A DNA stretch of 64,000 nt. Origin: Amphibalanus amphitrite. Taxonomy: Eukaryota > Arthropoda > Thecostraca > Balanomorpha > Balanidae. Numbering within the stretch: position 1 is the stretch's first letter; each line of letters starts with the position of its first letter. Made by a program: the position numbers and the translations under genes. Below the pieces are notes generated by a model. That model was not told the DNA's origin. It was given only the letters and a program-made list of their open reading frames with translations, and made no database searches. The stretch lies in NCBI RefSeq assembly GCF_019059575.1, contig NW_024882741.1, forward strand, positions 124,001 through 188,000. The letters are read 5' to 3'. Below, one piece after another: positions 45,501 to 56,843 of the stretch.

Positions 45501-48500
45501 CGGCGCTGAGGCAGAGGACGGAGGATGGTGAGTATCCCCTCCCTCTTTCCGTTCACTGGTGACCCGTCGAATCCTTTCTATTGACGATTCCCTAGCAACA
45601 AGTAGAGCCTAGGCCCTAGAGGGTCGACAACCTCGGGTAGACTGTCAACACCAGGGTCGAATATCGCGTCCGATATTCCTCTCTTTATCTCCGGTCGAAT
45701 CTCGACACCACAGGACGGCCATTCTTCTTCGGAGTCTCACTGTTCTCCGTCTCAGTCGGCCTATCCGACCCCAGATCAGCTCTTCGGAGTGTGTCTGACC
45801 CTCGGCCGTCCTCCATCTAACCCTATCTGATCCTTCTTATACAGGGCGCCTGTCCGCATGCCGTCCCTCTTAGCCTTCTCCCTTCTGAGGGACGAAGGCT
45901 GAGGAACGACATGCGCCATGTCCCTTCGTGCACCATAAGTCCTTACCTGTCCCTCGCAGTCCGCATGCAGAGCCGCCCCTCCCTTTAGGGTTACTTAAAG
46001 TCCCTTATAGATGACCGCAAGGAGATCAAGATCCTCCATGCCTCACATAGCTCCACCATCATCCCCGTCCCTCACAGGGGTCTCCTCCTCTTTCATCCCT
46101 CGCGCTAACCCCTCCCTCACTCCCCCCGTGTCCGGCCCGCGGCCTTGTCCTCCGCGCGGCTCTGACGGATGCTGATGGACGCCGGTGTTTGTGCCCGGCG
46201 TTTTTCGGTGTTTGTGCGTGGCCGATCCGCGATTTAATGAGGCATTGTGCGGCGCGGAGCGAAACATTCCAGCCGCGGCTACTGTGCGAGGCTGGGTGAG
46301 AGTGACAGCTCCCCTCCCCTCCCCTCCCTGACTGTGGGATGGACGAGCCGAGGCGTTACAGTGAATCTGTTTCCGATGTCTTTGATACTGCGGTTAGTAT
46401 AAAGTTATTTTTATCGTCGCGAACGTTTTGAATGGCGTCGGTGAGAATCAAGTTCTGATGGAAGCAGTGCACTTTTGTGCGAACATTTTTACCCGGTGTC
46501 ATCGTATATTTATAGCCTGGCGATTGGCGGTTTCAGCATTTCACTGGAACGCGGCCCAGTGTGGGAGCGGACAGGAATTTCCAGCCCGGTCGTGACGCGG
46601 GGGCAATTCAAGAGTTGGGTGGCGTGAGTCGCCGCCTGGGCTGTGTCCGCCTTCACCGGACAGCGGCGCTTCTTGACACGACGGGCCGTGGGAGCCTGCT
46701 GCTGCCGCCCCCGAGATAGAGATCGAGCTTCCCCTGTCGTCCGACCGACCGGCAGTGGGCTGCGCTCATCATAGGCGACGGAGACGGGGTCACTGCTGTC
46801 TTCTCCTCTCTGTCTTTTCTGTTCTCCATGCTGAGTGGTGACTTCTGAAAACGTTTGAGGAGCACTATCCAATGATGAAGCGGGTACGCTGGCCCTGCAC
46901 GCGTGCTCTCTACACGCCCCACACGCCCCGGGACAGACAGTCCCGAGTTTTACACCCGGATGGACAGTGTGAGGTTCTCAGAACGGATGGCCTCCAGCGC
47001 TGTTGCCGGTGGAATATTCCAACCAGCATGAGAAGCAACTACCTGCGTGGTATGGTGCGTCCGTAAAACACGGACAATGTGAAAAATATCCGCCGAAGAG
47101 TCTGCGGAGGAAAAATGATGTTTTTTTGTAGAAATGGTGAGTCAGTGCTGTTGATGACTGATATAAGTTTCACTAAATTGGGGAAAGTGTGTAGTATGAA
47201 TGGAAGTTGACCAATAAAGAGCTGTCACACATTTGAAATTTCCAGCACCAGCGTAATGTCTGGAACTAGGGGTACCTACTTCCTGAGGAGTGTGTCCGGA
47301 ATGCCCACCCGTGACTCACAGCACAAATGTGGGCGGCAAAACATTCAGTTACACGATAGGTTATCGTGTTTGCTCACCTGATATGTCCTGGTGTAGCTAT
47401 ACGGTTTTCCCCGTTGGTATTAAAACGGGTGTATTGAATCGTCCAAAGTCGCTAGGCTATTGCGGATGCATTAATTCCGATGCTTCCTCATTTCCTTGTC
47501 CTTCATCCATTCCTTTAAGGCGGCAATTTCGGTGTCGTCGTATCACCTTCATCGTATGGAAGGTGCCAATGATACCGCCTCGTTTTTATCTTAGTTTCTT
47601 TTTTCTTGGCGGCTCGTTGAGGCTCGTATGTTGTTGCCGGTCCTCGCATTTTTTTTTTTTTTTTTTGTATCGTGCCTACTACAAGTCCTATGGCCGTGTT
47701 GTGTGACTAAGTACGCTTCTATTGAATTCCATCCACACTAACCTGCCTTCAGCCACTTGTGCCTCAGGACAGCCTTAGCCCCTCCCCCTCCCTCCCCCCC
47801 CCCCCCCCCAGGTCCACCCTGCTCCGGCCCCAGACCCTATCCACATTCTCACCACCTCTTGTTGGCCTCACCGCTGCCGGGATCGCCGATCCTGGCTCAG
47901 AAGTCACGCGAGGGATTCGGCCGAGGCACCTGCTGTGAGTGCCGTCAGTTAGGTCCGGAGCTGGCTCGAACTTTTATCCTGAGCTTGAGCTCTGTCCTTA
48001 GATGCAGTCGTTGTCCTAAGCTTCCGCTATGTTCTGATCTGAACCAACGGTCAGTAATTCTCTTTGTTGACTGGTATGGGAAGGAAGGCATCACTGCCGA
48101 CCATGTCTCCCTGGGCGGAGGTCAGGTCAGGATCAGTATGTCCAGCGCACGTCAGTGACCCTCCGCTGCTCGGAGCTCGCTGCCCGAGTGGCCCGAGCCG
48201 GCCCGAGTCCGACCCGGGCCCGACCGGACCGGGATTTCAGCCGAGCCCAGGGTATTAGCCGCAGCTTACCTGACCATCTGCCCGAGCGCAGCCGGCTCAG
48301 CTCATGCTTTGACGTGCTTCTCTGAAGGAGAATGCATTCGAAGGAATGTGGTCTCGGGTGTAATCGCCTTGTGATTGTTAAGCTGGTTGAATTTCTGCTC
48401 GTGCAGTGACTTTGACTGTTTCCTTGTCGTGACTTAGCGGAGAAGTAGTTAGGAAGGTACTGCTATGCAGGACTTATTTTGGGTGTATTCACCTGTCGTA

Positions 48501-51500
48501 TAGGGAGATGTTCTAACCTCATTCAAACTGTCTCGACCTGACCTGATATGATCTTATCTCATCTTACCTGTTGTGATCTTCCCTGATCTAGCCTGATGTG
48601 CTCTGATGTGGGCTCATCTGACCTGTTGTGTCATCTGTGTCCGGCAGAACGGCGAAGTCTTGGGGGCTCTCTGCAGTACACAGGAGGCCTACACTCGGGC
48701 TGGGAGTACCTGCACAAGTCCGGCAAGAGCATTGACCAGCGTGTCTCGGTCATCTCCAACACGTCCTCCAACACGACGTCCGGCATCGTCTCCGACCGCA
48801 CCGTTCAGAGCCTGGACGAGAGCGACGGTGAGTCTTGACGGACGACGTTGACCGTCTGCCTTGGCTGAGCGCCTGAGCTGCTCTGATGGCATATTCAATA
48901 ACGATTGAAAAATGTTTAAAATCGGGGCTAAAACGTGATCCGTGACATAGCTTAGCCACCTCAAGGTGTTGTTTGTAAGATTTTTGTTTGTCAGAGCATC
49001 CGTGGATTGTTATACCTACCATGCATACCATGCGTGGTTAAAGTCTCAAGGAACATGGAATAGCTGCATGTTCTCTGTTCACTCTCAACAGTCAACTGCA
49101 CGGTATTTCCGAGATGTCTTCATCACCCGGCATCCTGCCTGCCTGCGTGCACGCCTGTCTTCTTTCCTGCCCCGTCTGCCTACATTCCTGTCTGCCTGCC
49201 TGTCTTTGTGCCTGTCCTGCGCTGTCTGTCCGGTCCGTCTCCCTTTCCTGAGCGCCCTGACTCGCTGTCAGCCCTGTCTAGAGGTGTGTCAGCTCGGTCG
49301 AAGGTGCCGCGTCAACTATGCACTATGCAGGAAAGCGGTCCGACCGAATTTCCCGACAGCTCGTCGGGCGCCAACCGGCCCAGAATAAACCGCATTGTGG
49401 CACGCTAGGAAAGATGTCACCTTGAATTGTTTGATTCAGCTGTTCGGCATCTTGCCGCGGCCACGGCTGGCCGCCTTTTTCCCGTGCCGGGGCGGAAATG
49501 CCTGCGCCGAGTCCCATGCACAGCCGGCTGACTGGGAGCTGAGCACAGCTCGGTAAACCGCGAGCCACGCTCGGCGGACCGGCCTGCGAGCTGGCCGGCT
49601 ATTACAGCTCGGCTGGTACTGCCGCGGTCATGGTCGCCACAGCGGCACAGCCACAGCCACCACCGCCCGGCTCCGCCACAAGCCACAGACACTGTTGCTT
49701 CAGTGCTCTATCCCTGTTTGACCGGTGGTGTCCCAGTCATATACATCAAACTCAACGGAACTGTGTATTTGACCCTGACTAACTAACATTGCGCCGAACA
49801 CATGCATTGATATGTGAAGGCTAAGTGACCTAACTCGTGTGATGCTTACAGGCTTGTATGGCGTCTCTGACTGACATGTCTGACATTTTACTGACCTGTG
49901 TCCCCTTTTTCCCCTAGATGACATCCACCTGGAGACGCTGGTTAGCTCTGCGCCGGCCGAGTCGGTAGAGAGCGGTATGGACTCGCTGACACGCTCCCTA
50001 TCACAGCTGGATGCCGCGTCTCTCCGCTCCTCGCAGAAATCACCAGCAGGTGAGCCTCCGAGTGGTAAAACTCCCGCTCCATGCCATTGTTTCAGTCTAC
50101 TGAGTCACAGTCGCGGGCTGTGCGGTTGAATGCCACGACCCGCCTGGTGGGAAGGGCTGGCGATGGAGACCTCTGTGGTCCTATCTGTGGTTGCTGCAAC
50201 AGCGTGCATCGGCAGACACGCAACCAACTGCAGGTTGTTAGGCGGGCCTCCGCGAAACTGCTGCAGTTTTATGACATGGTGTGATAAAGCTGCCTGCGGT
50301 TGTTTGTTTTTGGGTAGGTTGACCGTGATTGCACTATTTTCTGTATTCGATATGACGTGTTTCCCACGGCAGTGGGTTTCACCGATGGACGCGTATGGAT
50401 GATCTGTTTATAACCTGTTTATAGTTTTATGGTAGCTTTCCCGTATGATGCAAGCACTCCGCTGTAGCCAACCTAACGTCTATCTCCTCATTTCAGACGA
50501 CTCCAGCTCCCCGGCAGCTGCCGCCAAGGCTCCCAGCCCGGTGCTGGCCGCAGCCAGCGGCTCCACCAGCGCTGACAGCTCGCCGTCGTCGGCCGGGGCG
50601 GCGCCGGATGTGTCCCGCGCCGGCAGCGCACACAGCTCCTCCTCGCAGCACTCCTCGTCCACGGTGCGCTCTCGCTACTCGCTCACCAAGCTGACCGCCC
50701 ACCAGACGGTCGATATTGACGGCGAGCGGGACGAGTCTTCAACCCGCGGACGGTTCGCCGCGCCGTCATCCAACTGCTGCAGCACCTGCGTCGAAGACGA
50801 CGCAGCCTCCGACGATGCGACTTGTGACGAGACACGTGAACGGACTCGGCAGTGCGCGTGCGGTGCAGCCGCCGACGGCGCGAGTCTGGCCTCTGGGAGC
50901 ACCCTGTACACGCTCCAGAGTGATTCGCCTCGTGTGCGACATGCCGCTAGCGGCTCGGAGACCCTGAGCCGCTCGCATCGGTCGCAGAGCAGTGTGGCTA
51001 GCACGGCCGATTCGACGCGCGCGGTCGACAGTGATGTGCCCGGCGATGCGTCTGTGTACGAGTACGCGTCGACGGAATACGCGTCCACAGAGGGTGCTCC
51101 AGAGTACGTGGACTTTTACCGACCGGCGGCGGCCGAGGCGGCGGCGGCGGCTGCGGCGGGGGACAGTGTCAATGGCAACACCGCTTCAGCGGCAGCATCA
51201 AACGGTGGAGCGACCACGCTCGACTACGGCGCTCACTCTGTGCACACATCAGTCGGCACCATCGTCACCACCCCGGGCACATTCCCCCGCAAGACGACCG
51301 TGTCTGACACTCTGGACACTGACAGCGACTACGTTCAGGTGCCCTACGACCGACTGGGTCAGTTCCGACTGCCCGAACCGACCGGCGGCGTGGCCATGGA
51401 GACGGTGACGACAGTGACGCCGTTCTGCCTGGCGCAGTCGTGTCAGACGGCGGACGCCGAGGAGGCGCCGCCGCCGCCTCCGGCCGCGCCCGCTGCGCCG

Positions 51501-53234
51501 CGAGTGGTGTCCGTCCCGGCCGCCTCCGCGCCGCCCTCTACTGAAGCCCCTGCTCGGTTCATCACCACCAAGCCGATGGTGACCGTGTTCCGGGCGCACG
51601 TGACGCCGGCCGTCACGCAGAGCGCGCGTTACGCCGGTGTGCCGGCCCGGCCGCGTGTCACCACGGCGGCTGCGGCTCCGGCGCGGCCAAAGCCTCTGTC
51701 CGTTCACCCGGAGGCTCTGCTGCGCTCCCTCAGCCACGAGGCTGGTCTGGTGATCGGAGGTAACAACTATCTGGACGTTCGGGCTTCCCACCCGGCGCTG
51801 AGCTCGGCGCTACGACCCGTGGAGCCTTCACCAGCGACCGCGGCGCCTGCCCGGCCGGCCGGGCCCGGTCTGGCCACCGTCTACATCAACCAGGTGACGC
51901 GCTCTCAGATCGAGCAGTTCCAGCGACAGCTTCTCTCAGACGCCGACTACGTGATCTACCCTCTGAAGGACCCAGCCATCAGTCGCCAGGAGTACGTGGA
52001 CGCGCGTCACTGCAGTCTGGTGGCGGGTGGACCGCCTGCCGGCCTGCCGCCGCCCCCGCCGTATCGCGCGCCTCACACGGCAGCTCACTACCGCAGCTCT
52101 CCAAACGTAGCCGGTCCGTACGCCAGTACGACGCTTGTGCCTCCGCCAGCCGGGCCATATGCCGTCTCTGCCGGTCTGGCGCCGCACTTTGGCTCTACTC
52201 AGGCTCTCTCTGAGCGACTGGACGGTCTGCGTCGCCCCAAACACCACCTGAGCTCGCACTCGCTGGCGTCGTCAGCGAACAGCGGCGAGCCGGTGCCGGC
52301 GCCGGCTGACAGCGAGCTCCTGCGCGCTGCCCTGCTGGCCGGAGGACGGCGCAGCAGCGGAGTGATGAGAGCCAAGTCGGATGATAATCTGCTGTCGTCG
52401 ACTGCGGCGGCGGATCGGAGACCCGAGCGACCTCCACCGCCCTATTGGCAGGTATGTAGTTCCGCAGCTGGTTGGAGGGCATTCACGCAAAGACGGATGG
52501 TGAAGAGATAGACATTTGTTACTTGGAGAACGTGGTACTTACTTTAAAGGATGTTATACCAGTGACTACGCTAAAATGATGAGATAAAAAGAACTTTGCT
52601 TGGACATTGCTTACATTGCAACACTGAACTGTGACGTCTTTTTATTGATATATCGAATCATCTCCTTTAAACTTCGATTCCACGATTGATAGTTGCTACT
52701 CGTAGCTTATGCATCATTGTGTCTTTTCTGTGTTCACAGGCCCAGACGCGGCTGCAGGGAGTGCCCAGTCCGTCCCTCAATCATCTGGATCAGTCTACAG
52801 TGATCCAACAGCACCAACTGCAGCAGCAGAAGCTGCAACAGCAGTACCAGCTTCAGCTTCAACAACAGCAACAACAGCAGCTCAGGCAAAAACAGCAGCA
52901 GCTGCAGCAAGAACAACTGAGACAGAAACAACAGCAACTGCAGCAAGAGCAGCTGAAACAGCAGCAACAACAGCTGCAGCAAGAACAGCTGAGGCAGAAA
53001 CAGCAGCAACTGCAACAAGAACAACTAAAACAGCAGCAAGAACAGCTGAAGCAGAAACAACAGCTGCTCCAACAAGAGCAACTGAAGCAGCAGCAACTGC
53101 AGCTGCAACAAGAACAAATGAAGCAACAACAACAACTAATACAGCAGCAGTTGTTGCAACAGAAACTGATACAACAAAAGCAGCAGCAACAAGCTCAGCA
53201 GCAGCTTCTTAGGCAGCAGCAGCAACAACAACAA

Positions 53235-53266
<32 letters not shown>

Positions 53267-53285
53267 GCAGCAACAGCAACAGCAA

Positions 53286-53340
<55 letters not shown>

Positions 53341-53951
53341 CTGAGCAGCAGCTGGAGGAGCAGATGCAGCAGCAGAAGCAGCAGCAGCAGCGGCAGACGT
53401 GGGAGAAACACCAGCTGCTGATCCGACAGCATCTGGAGCGTATCCAGCAGCTGTCCCCGGCTCCATCCGCCGGTGGGGCGGCCACCGCGCCCCAGACGGC
53501 CGACACCCACCCGCGGCTCGCGTCTGCCGCCAGTGATGACGGCCTGGACATCGACGGCCTGCGCGCGGCCAGCCACCAGATGGACCTGCCGCTCATCTCG
53601 GCGCTGTGCCACGACCGGCTGCTGCGCCGGCCGCCGGCGCCGCGGCCCAAGACCTGGCACGAGGCGGCCGGCGCGCCGGTGTCGGCGGCGGCGGCCGTCC
53701 CTCGCGCTCCGCCGGCGCACCCGGCCGCCGGCCAGCCGCTGCTCGCCAAACACAAGTCGCTGGGCCTGCCGGCGTTCCCTGAACAGCGGCGCGCGCCGGT
53801 GACGAGCGCGGCGGCCGCGCAGTTTGTGGCGGCGCTGGACCGCCGGGCTCCGGCCACTACCCACCGGCACCCACCCGTCCAGACCCCGGCCCAGTCGCAG
53901 CAGCTCAAGGCGGCGGCCAAACGCGACCCGCGCCCGGCACCCGTCCGGTAG
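27430..53951 (+). CDS. ex: Expanded/FRMD6 homologue, FERM scaffold of the Hippo pathway
   Basis: Twelve coding exons: 27430-27543, 31268-31367, 33075-33154, 35868-35947, 37338-37524, 39130-39354, 42012-42083, 45368-45527, 48648-48827, 49918-50049, 50497-52451, 52740-53951. The 4,497 nt close in frame for 1,498 aa, near my recollection of fly Expanded (about 1,430). A FERM domain spans residues 20-338: F1 (RRYVAVQLL, DPDLFGLAV), F2 (HHYYLQLRENVL, LALQADMGNY-like), F3 (SFVWTNISKLSFE to HLFHLCKQIHLF). Then come TSGIVSD (383-389), PPPY motifs at 963-966 and 1090-1093, SDDNLL, and a Gln-rich C-terminus with 42 straight Gln (1254-1295). Expanded works at apical junctions with Merlin, Kibra and Crumbs to activate Warts and to hold Yorkie through WW-PPxY contacts. 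FRMD6 is the vertebrate relative; length, PPxY and degron favour Expanded. A polyadenylation-like ATTAAA is at 54727-54732. Confidence 0.93.
27544..31267 (+). other. expanded intron after coding exon 1
   Basis: 3.7 kb. Holds scattered TGACCTGACC and AGGTCAGGT words (for example 28722 and 30165-30210) and a short CTACCAATGC repeat near 30820-30860. No nested gene seen. Confidence 0.7.
31268..31367 (+). CDS. ex: expanded coding exon 2
   Basis: PKCRLTELFTCVAEQMC to DPDLFGLAVVL, FERM F1. Acceptor TTTTCAG, donor CTAG|GTGAGT, ends in phase 1. Confidence 0.93.
31368..33074 (+). other. expanded intron after coding exon 2
   Basis: 1.7 kb. Contains a 20-bp palindrome TACCCCTGCCGGCAGGGGTA near 31838, a GC-rich segment (31960-32180), CA-rich repeats (32483-32525), a 20-bp GATGGAGACGATCGCGCCGT tandem (about 32678-32740) and the tandem acceptor blocks at 32862-33074. 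Confidence 0.7.
33075..33154 (+). CDS. ex: expanded coding exon 3
   Basis: Completes Asp72, then GEYVFVDPENKIGKYAPKAW, the end of F1. Acceptor CTCCTCAG is the last of three similar tandem blocks. CTAACCC at 33051-33057 is in branch-site position. Donor GAT|GTGAGT. Confidence 0.93.
34705..34860. repeat. 57-bp tandem repeat, three diverged units
   Basis: GACAGGAAACGATTGGTGAG-like cores at about 34709, 34768 and 34823, each followed by a CAGTGATAC or CAGTGTTAC word. Confidence 0.7.
35437..35592. repeat. GAGCTGGAGGCT minisatellite
   Basis: Six- and twelve-base units GAGCTG, GAGGCT and GCTGCGGACGCC permuted over about 150 bp, strongly purine-biased on the plus strand. Confidence 0.88.
35868..35947 (+). 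CDS. ex: expanded coding exon 4
   Basis: GLDSSREPLLQFSLRVKFYV through ECHFLL, the F1-F2 junction. CTGACCC at 35842-35848 lies upstream of the TTTTTTTCAG acceptor. Donor TAAG|GTATGT, ends in phase 2. Confidence 0.92.
35948..39129 (+). other. expanded introns around coding exon 5
   Basis: Two introns (35948-37337, 37525-39129) flanking exon 5. The second has a GC-rich block (38190-38580) with a CCAAT word and a TGACGTCA near 38284, which could be an internal promoter or enhancer. Otherwise unremarkable. Confidence 0.55.
37338..37524 (+). CDS. ex: expanded coding exon 5
   Basis: RDPVSRHHYYLQLRENVL through ALQADMGNY to PTEYFPKW, the FERM F2 helical lobe and the most diagnostic match to Expanded/FRMD6. 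CTGACCT at 37317-37323; donor TGG|GTGCGT. Confidence 0.94.
39130..39354 (+). CDS. ex: expanded coding exon 6
   Basis: 75 codons from LIARLGVDAILSAMP through EAEMAYIREASSM to GICPNGIELYQ, end of F2 and start of the PH-like F3 lobe. CTGACCT at 39106-39112; donor CAG|GTGAGG. Confidence 0.94.
42012..42083 (+). CDS. ex: expanded coding exon 7
   Basis: 24 codons, EERNNSRKLMASFVWTNIS then KLSFE, an F3 strand pair. Acceptor TTGCAG, donor GAG|GTAAGT, phase 0 both ends. Confidence 0.92.
44314..44347. promoter_or_regulatory. cluster of three CRE-like sites
   Basis: TGACGTCA at 44314-44321, TCACGTCA at 44325-44332 and TGACGTCA at 44340-44347 within 34 bp. These are consensus sites for CREB/ATF bZIP proteins. 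They lie in an expanded intron next to a GC-rich block. Confidence 0.5.
45368..45527 (+). CDS. ex: expanded coding exon 8
   Basis: KKKFEISALTQKFTFYTN to the F3 C-terminal helix HLFHLCKQIHLFTQ and ALRQRTED, closing the FERM domain. Donor GATG|GTGAGT, phase 1. Confidence 0.93.
45528..48647 (+). other. expanded intron after coding exon 8
   Basis: 3.1 kb with poly-T (47650-47666) and poly-C (47788-47811) runs and a CTGACCTGATATGATCTTATC-like pyrimidine-rich repeat just before the exon 9 acceptor. No gene. Confidence 0.65.
48648..48827 (+). CDS. ex: expanded coding exon 9 with TSGIVSD degron
   Basis: Residues 340-399. SNTSSNTTSGIVSD matches the Ser-rich post-FERM segment of Expanded/FRMD6; TSGIVSD is coded at 48776-48796. 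CTGACCT at 48618-48624 precedes the acceptor CCGGCAG. Donor GACG|GTGAGT. Confidence 0.92.
49918..50049 (+). CDS. ex: expanded coding exon 10
   Basis: DDIHLETLVSSAPAESVES to RSSQKSPA, acidic then Ser-rich. CTGACCT at 49891-49897, acceptor CCCCTAG, donor GCAG|GTGAGC, phase 1 both ends. Confidence 0.9.
50497..52451 (+). CDS. ex: expanded coding exon 11 with two PPxY motifs
   Basis: Large 652-codon exon, residues 444-1095, low-complexity Ala/Ser/Pro with short conserved-looking islands. PPPY is coded at 52053-52064 and 52434-52445, plus SDDNLLSS near 52378. A YASTEYASTE direct repeat lies near 51060. Donor CAG|GTATGT. Confidence 0.92.
52740..53951 (+). CDS. ex: expanded terminal exon, polyglutamine
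   Basis: Residues 1096-1498. It opens AQTRLQGVPSPSLNHLD, then about 200 Gln-rich residues built on 12-aa LRQKQQQLQQEQ-like units and 42 consecutive Gln (53214-53339), then an Ala/Pro-rich tail ending RPAPVR and TAG. An acceptor-like CAG at 53991-53993 hints at an alternative 3' end. Confidence 0.88.
53214..53339. repeat. CAG/CAA repeat coding 42 glutamines
   Basis: Mixed CAG and CAA codons, with the purest CAG run at about 53290-53339. CAA interruptions are frequent in the first half. Confidence 0.97.
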
Positions 53952-56843
53952 TAGTGCCGCTGTCTGTGTCACTTGTGTGTATGTGTGTGTGCAGGAGATA
54001 GGTGAGACGCGGGCGGTGCGGCGCTCGCGGCGCATGGCTGGCTCCATGCGCCGTCGAGCGGGCCGCCCGCGTGCTGTTCGGTGTGGGTGTCTGCGCAGAG
54101 TCTCCTCGGGGCTCCCGCCGCTATCGCCGCTCCCACCCGCTTAACCAACCCCACAAAATCAGTCGAAAATGTCCAGAGAAGGAATAGTTATTTTTAAATA
54201 AGATAAGAAAGCAAGTTTTACTCGGCCGTGTCAAGGAGCGTTGTTCCGTTCACAGCTTCTCAAGTGTTTTGAATCTCTGGCTTTTTACCGGGTTTTGTGT
54301 GAGCGGTTTCCATTGAGCGGCGCAGCGGCTGAAGTGGAGCCCCTGAGAGAGTCCTCGGCGGCTGAGCGGCCTCTCCGCCCTCCCCCTCCTCCCCACCGAT
54401 CCTTCCAGGCCAGTGCGGTGCCGGGCTGATCTAGAGTCGCCGCGCGCCGCGTCACTATTAGTGATCCACCAATGTAGGCAGTCCGAGCGGGACCATCGGA
54501 TCACTGGGATTGTGCGAGTGTATTGTGAGCGTGTACAAGAAGAGTCGAACCTACTCGAATGTTCGTTGAGTCATATTTGGTACCCATGAGATAGTGCTAT
54601 GGTCGTTTGTAAACTATGTAAATATTGTAAAAATGTAAATAAGAAGAAATATTGAGTATTGTTGCATAGTTTTGTATATCATTGGACATATTGCATGTTA
54701 TGGTTCGTCAGCGTATTTTGTTCACCATTAAATGTGTGATCAAATATACAATACACTTCGAGAAAAGCGTTTCTTGGGGCCTGGAGGCACGGTTCCATGA
54801 GATGTAAGCCAGCGGATGATCATTACCTGTCATGACTGAACGTGTCATGTAGGTATAGGCAATTAGCATATACAAAGGGTTAGACGTTGGAGGTGACTGC
54901 TACCGGGCGGTCGAGTGTGCACTGCTAATAGCGTAGTCAAATGCATAACTCTTGGAATCTTGGGACCAGCGAAACAGTAAGGATTGGGCGCTGCCAAGTT
55001 CTAAGATAATGTGCCTATTCTTTCGGGCATGAGTGTAGCCGCACTGCCGTTAACTTCTGGGAATCTCGGCTCTCGTCTCAAAGCTCGGTCCATGCGATTA
55101 TCAGCCGGATGTTGAAGCTTCAAGCTCTGGCTCTGCTCACGCCCGATGCTGTCACTGGTGACGGCCGGTGAATGCTACCACCACCTGGCGGACTCGGGTG
55201 GAACTAGTGCTACCTAAGCTGTCAATGCAGCGCTGTTCCTCTGTGAGATCTGTAGGTATTCAGTACCCTATATTGCAATATGATATTAACTTGCAGTAAC
55301 TATGTTAGTGTTGGGCCTGACTCGTGATGAATTTATATGTTCTATCTGTCCTCAGGACTGGCCGGCGACCCATCCTTATCCTAGATCACATCACCCGGTT
55401 TAGACTGACGGTCACCGCACCAAGCAACCGTTCGAAGTTGGAGGGAGTACCCGAGCGGCTGGGTGATGTGTTCGGTTTCTACTATCCCAGCGGGGTACCC
55501 CGTTCCAGCAGTATTGCTCAGCAACTGCGACACACCAGTCGGTGGTTGACTCGGCTGAATAGTCATTTTCTTGTCCCACGGACGTAGAATGGCACCGCTA
55601 GACCGAGAGGGCATACGCCCTACGCCTAGCCTAGCAAAACGAAGGTCTGTTTTATTGATCAAATGAATATCATTGGTGCTCCATTTGTCATATACAGACC
55701 GGCCATGAAACCTCGGGTGTTAGTGATTATATTATTACATACATTATACATGACATTGGCGCATTTTGTTCCATGAAACATCATTTCATTGTCCATTTTA
55801 CAAATAAGCGATTTAAGTTATTTTTAGCTAAAACACTACCGGCAAAGCAGCATCTCCCATACATATCATGATGAACAGCGCATCACCATGCTACATCGAA
55901 GTGGAGCGCTAAACAATAAACTCTGACAACAAACGACAATACGCGCTCACAAAACGGACTGTGACTGAGGAAAATAAACTTCAATACCGTGTCACATCGG
56001 GAAGCCAGGCAGGACGTATCAGAGGAGCTATAAATCGATGCCCATCTCGACAGCGAGCACCTGCTAAACGGTACAATTGCACAGCTAACAGTGCAGTTAA
56101 GTGAGCTTCCTATCGGCTACCGAGACTGCATCTCACTCAGGGCATACCTCGGACAACAGACCTTGGGCGGATAAAGGGACATGTGTTAGCCCCGCCTGAT
56201 CGAACGCAGCACTGCTCCCCCGGCTATGGGGACGATATATTGAAGTGGACGGCTGTGGAGCACCGGCTTATGACACAGTTCGTCTCAGTTCAAACAGGCA
56301 GATGGCTGAATGCAATCGATCCGTTCAGACTATATCGGACTAGACCTACTAGACTAGACCAAACCAGACCACCAGCAAGTCGGAGCAAACATGAACAGAC
56401 CGAACCAGACTAGACCAGACCAGACCAGACTAGTTAGATCGAGGTCTCTACACTTCATACTTATCAATTCCGCAGGTGACGCTGTTATTCCAACGCACGA
56501 ACAGCGGGATAAACTTCGCGAGGCACCCATACCTACAAAGTTCACTGGTGGCACCGGAGGCGGAATAATGCGTCACATCCCCATTCAGAGTAGCCTGGCA
56601 TCTGAAGATCCGTAACGACCAGCGATAACTTCTGGTGACCTGTGTTGACCTCTGGAAGCATATGATGACCTCTGGTGACCTCTGCACTCACTCTGCCCTC
56701 TGTTTTCTTGTGACCCACGGTGGAATCTCTAAGACCGTGACGATCTCAGTCGCTCCTGTGTACGCCAGAGTAGAGGGCGCTGTCCGCTCGTCTGGATTCC
56801 ATCACAGACAAAGTCTCCCATCTGGAGGTTGTTTCGTCCATCT
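53952..56843. other. expanded 3' UTR, convergent intergenic, GSK3 3' UTR
   Basis: Expanded and GSK3 point towards each other here. ATTAAA at 54727-54732 could end expanded. On the minus strand AATAAA (plus-strand TTTATT at 55651-55656) could end GSK3. CAGAC-rich sequence lies at about 56340-56440 and TGACCTCTGG repeats at about 56632-56690. No further gene. Confidence 0.55.

Noticed and set aside
31573-48142. Shared 17-mer TCAGGATCAGTATGTCC in two expanded introns (near 31580 and 48127)
   Set aside because: Flanks are unrelated; possibly a fragment of a repeat, too short to call.
50675-52482. Several open frames antisense or out of frame within expanded exon 11
   Set aside because: GC-rich coding sequence gives open shadow frames; none shows a family motif.
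53136-54047. Long minus-strand frames rich in Leu or Cys opposite the expanded terminal exon
   Set aside because: They are translations of the complement of the CAG/CAA repeat; no domain, no splice support, and the plus strand has the real gene.
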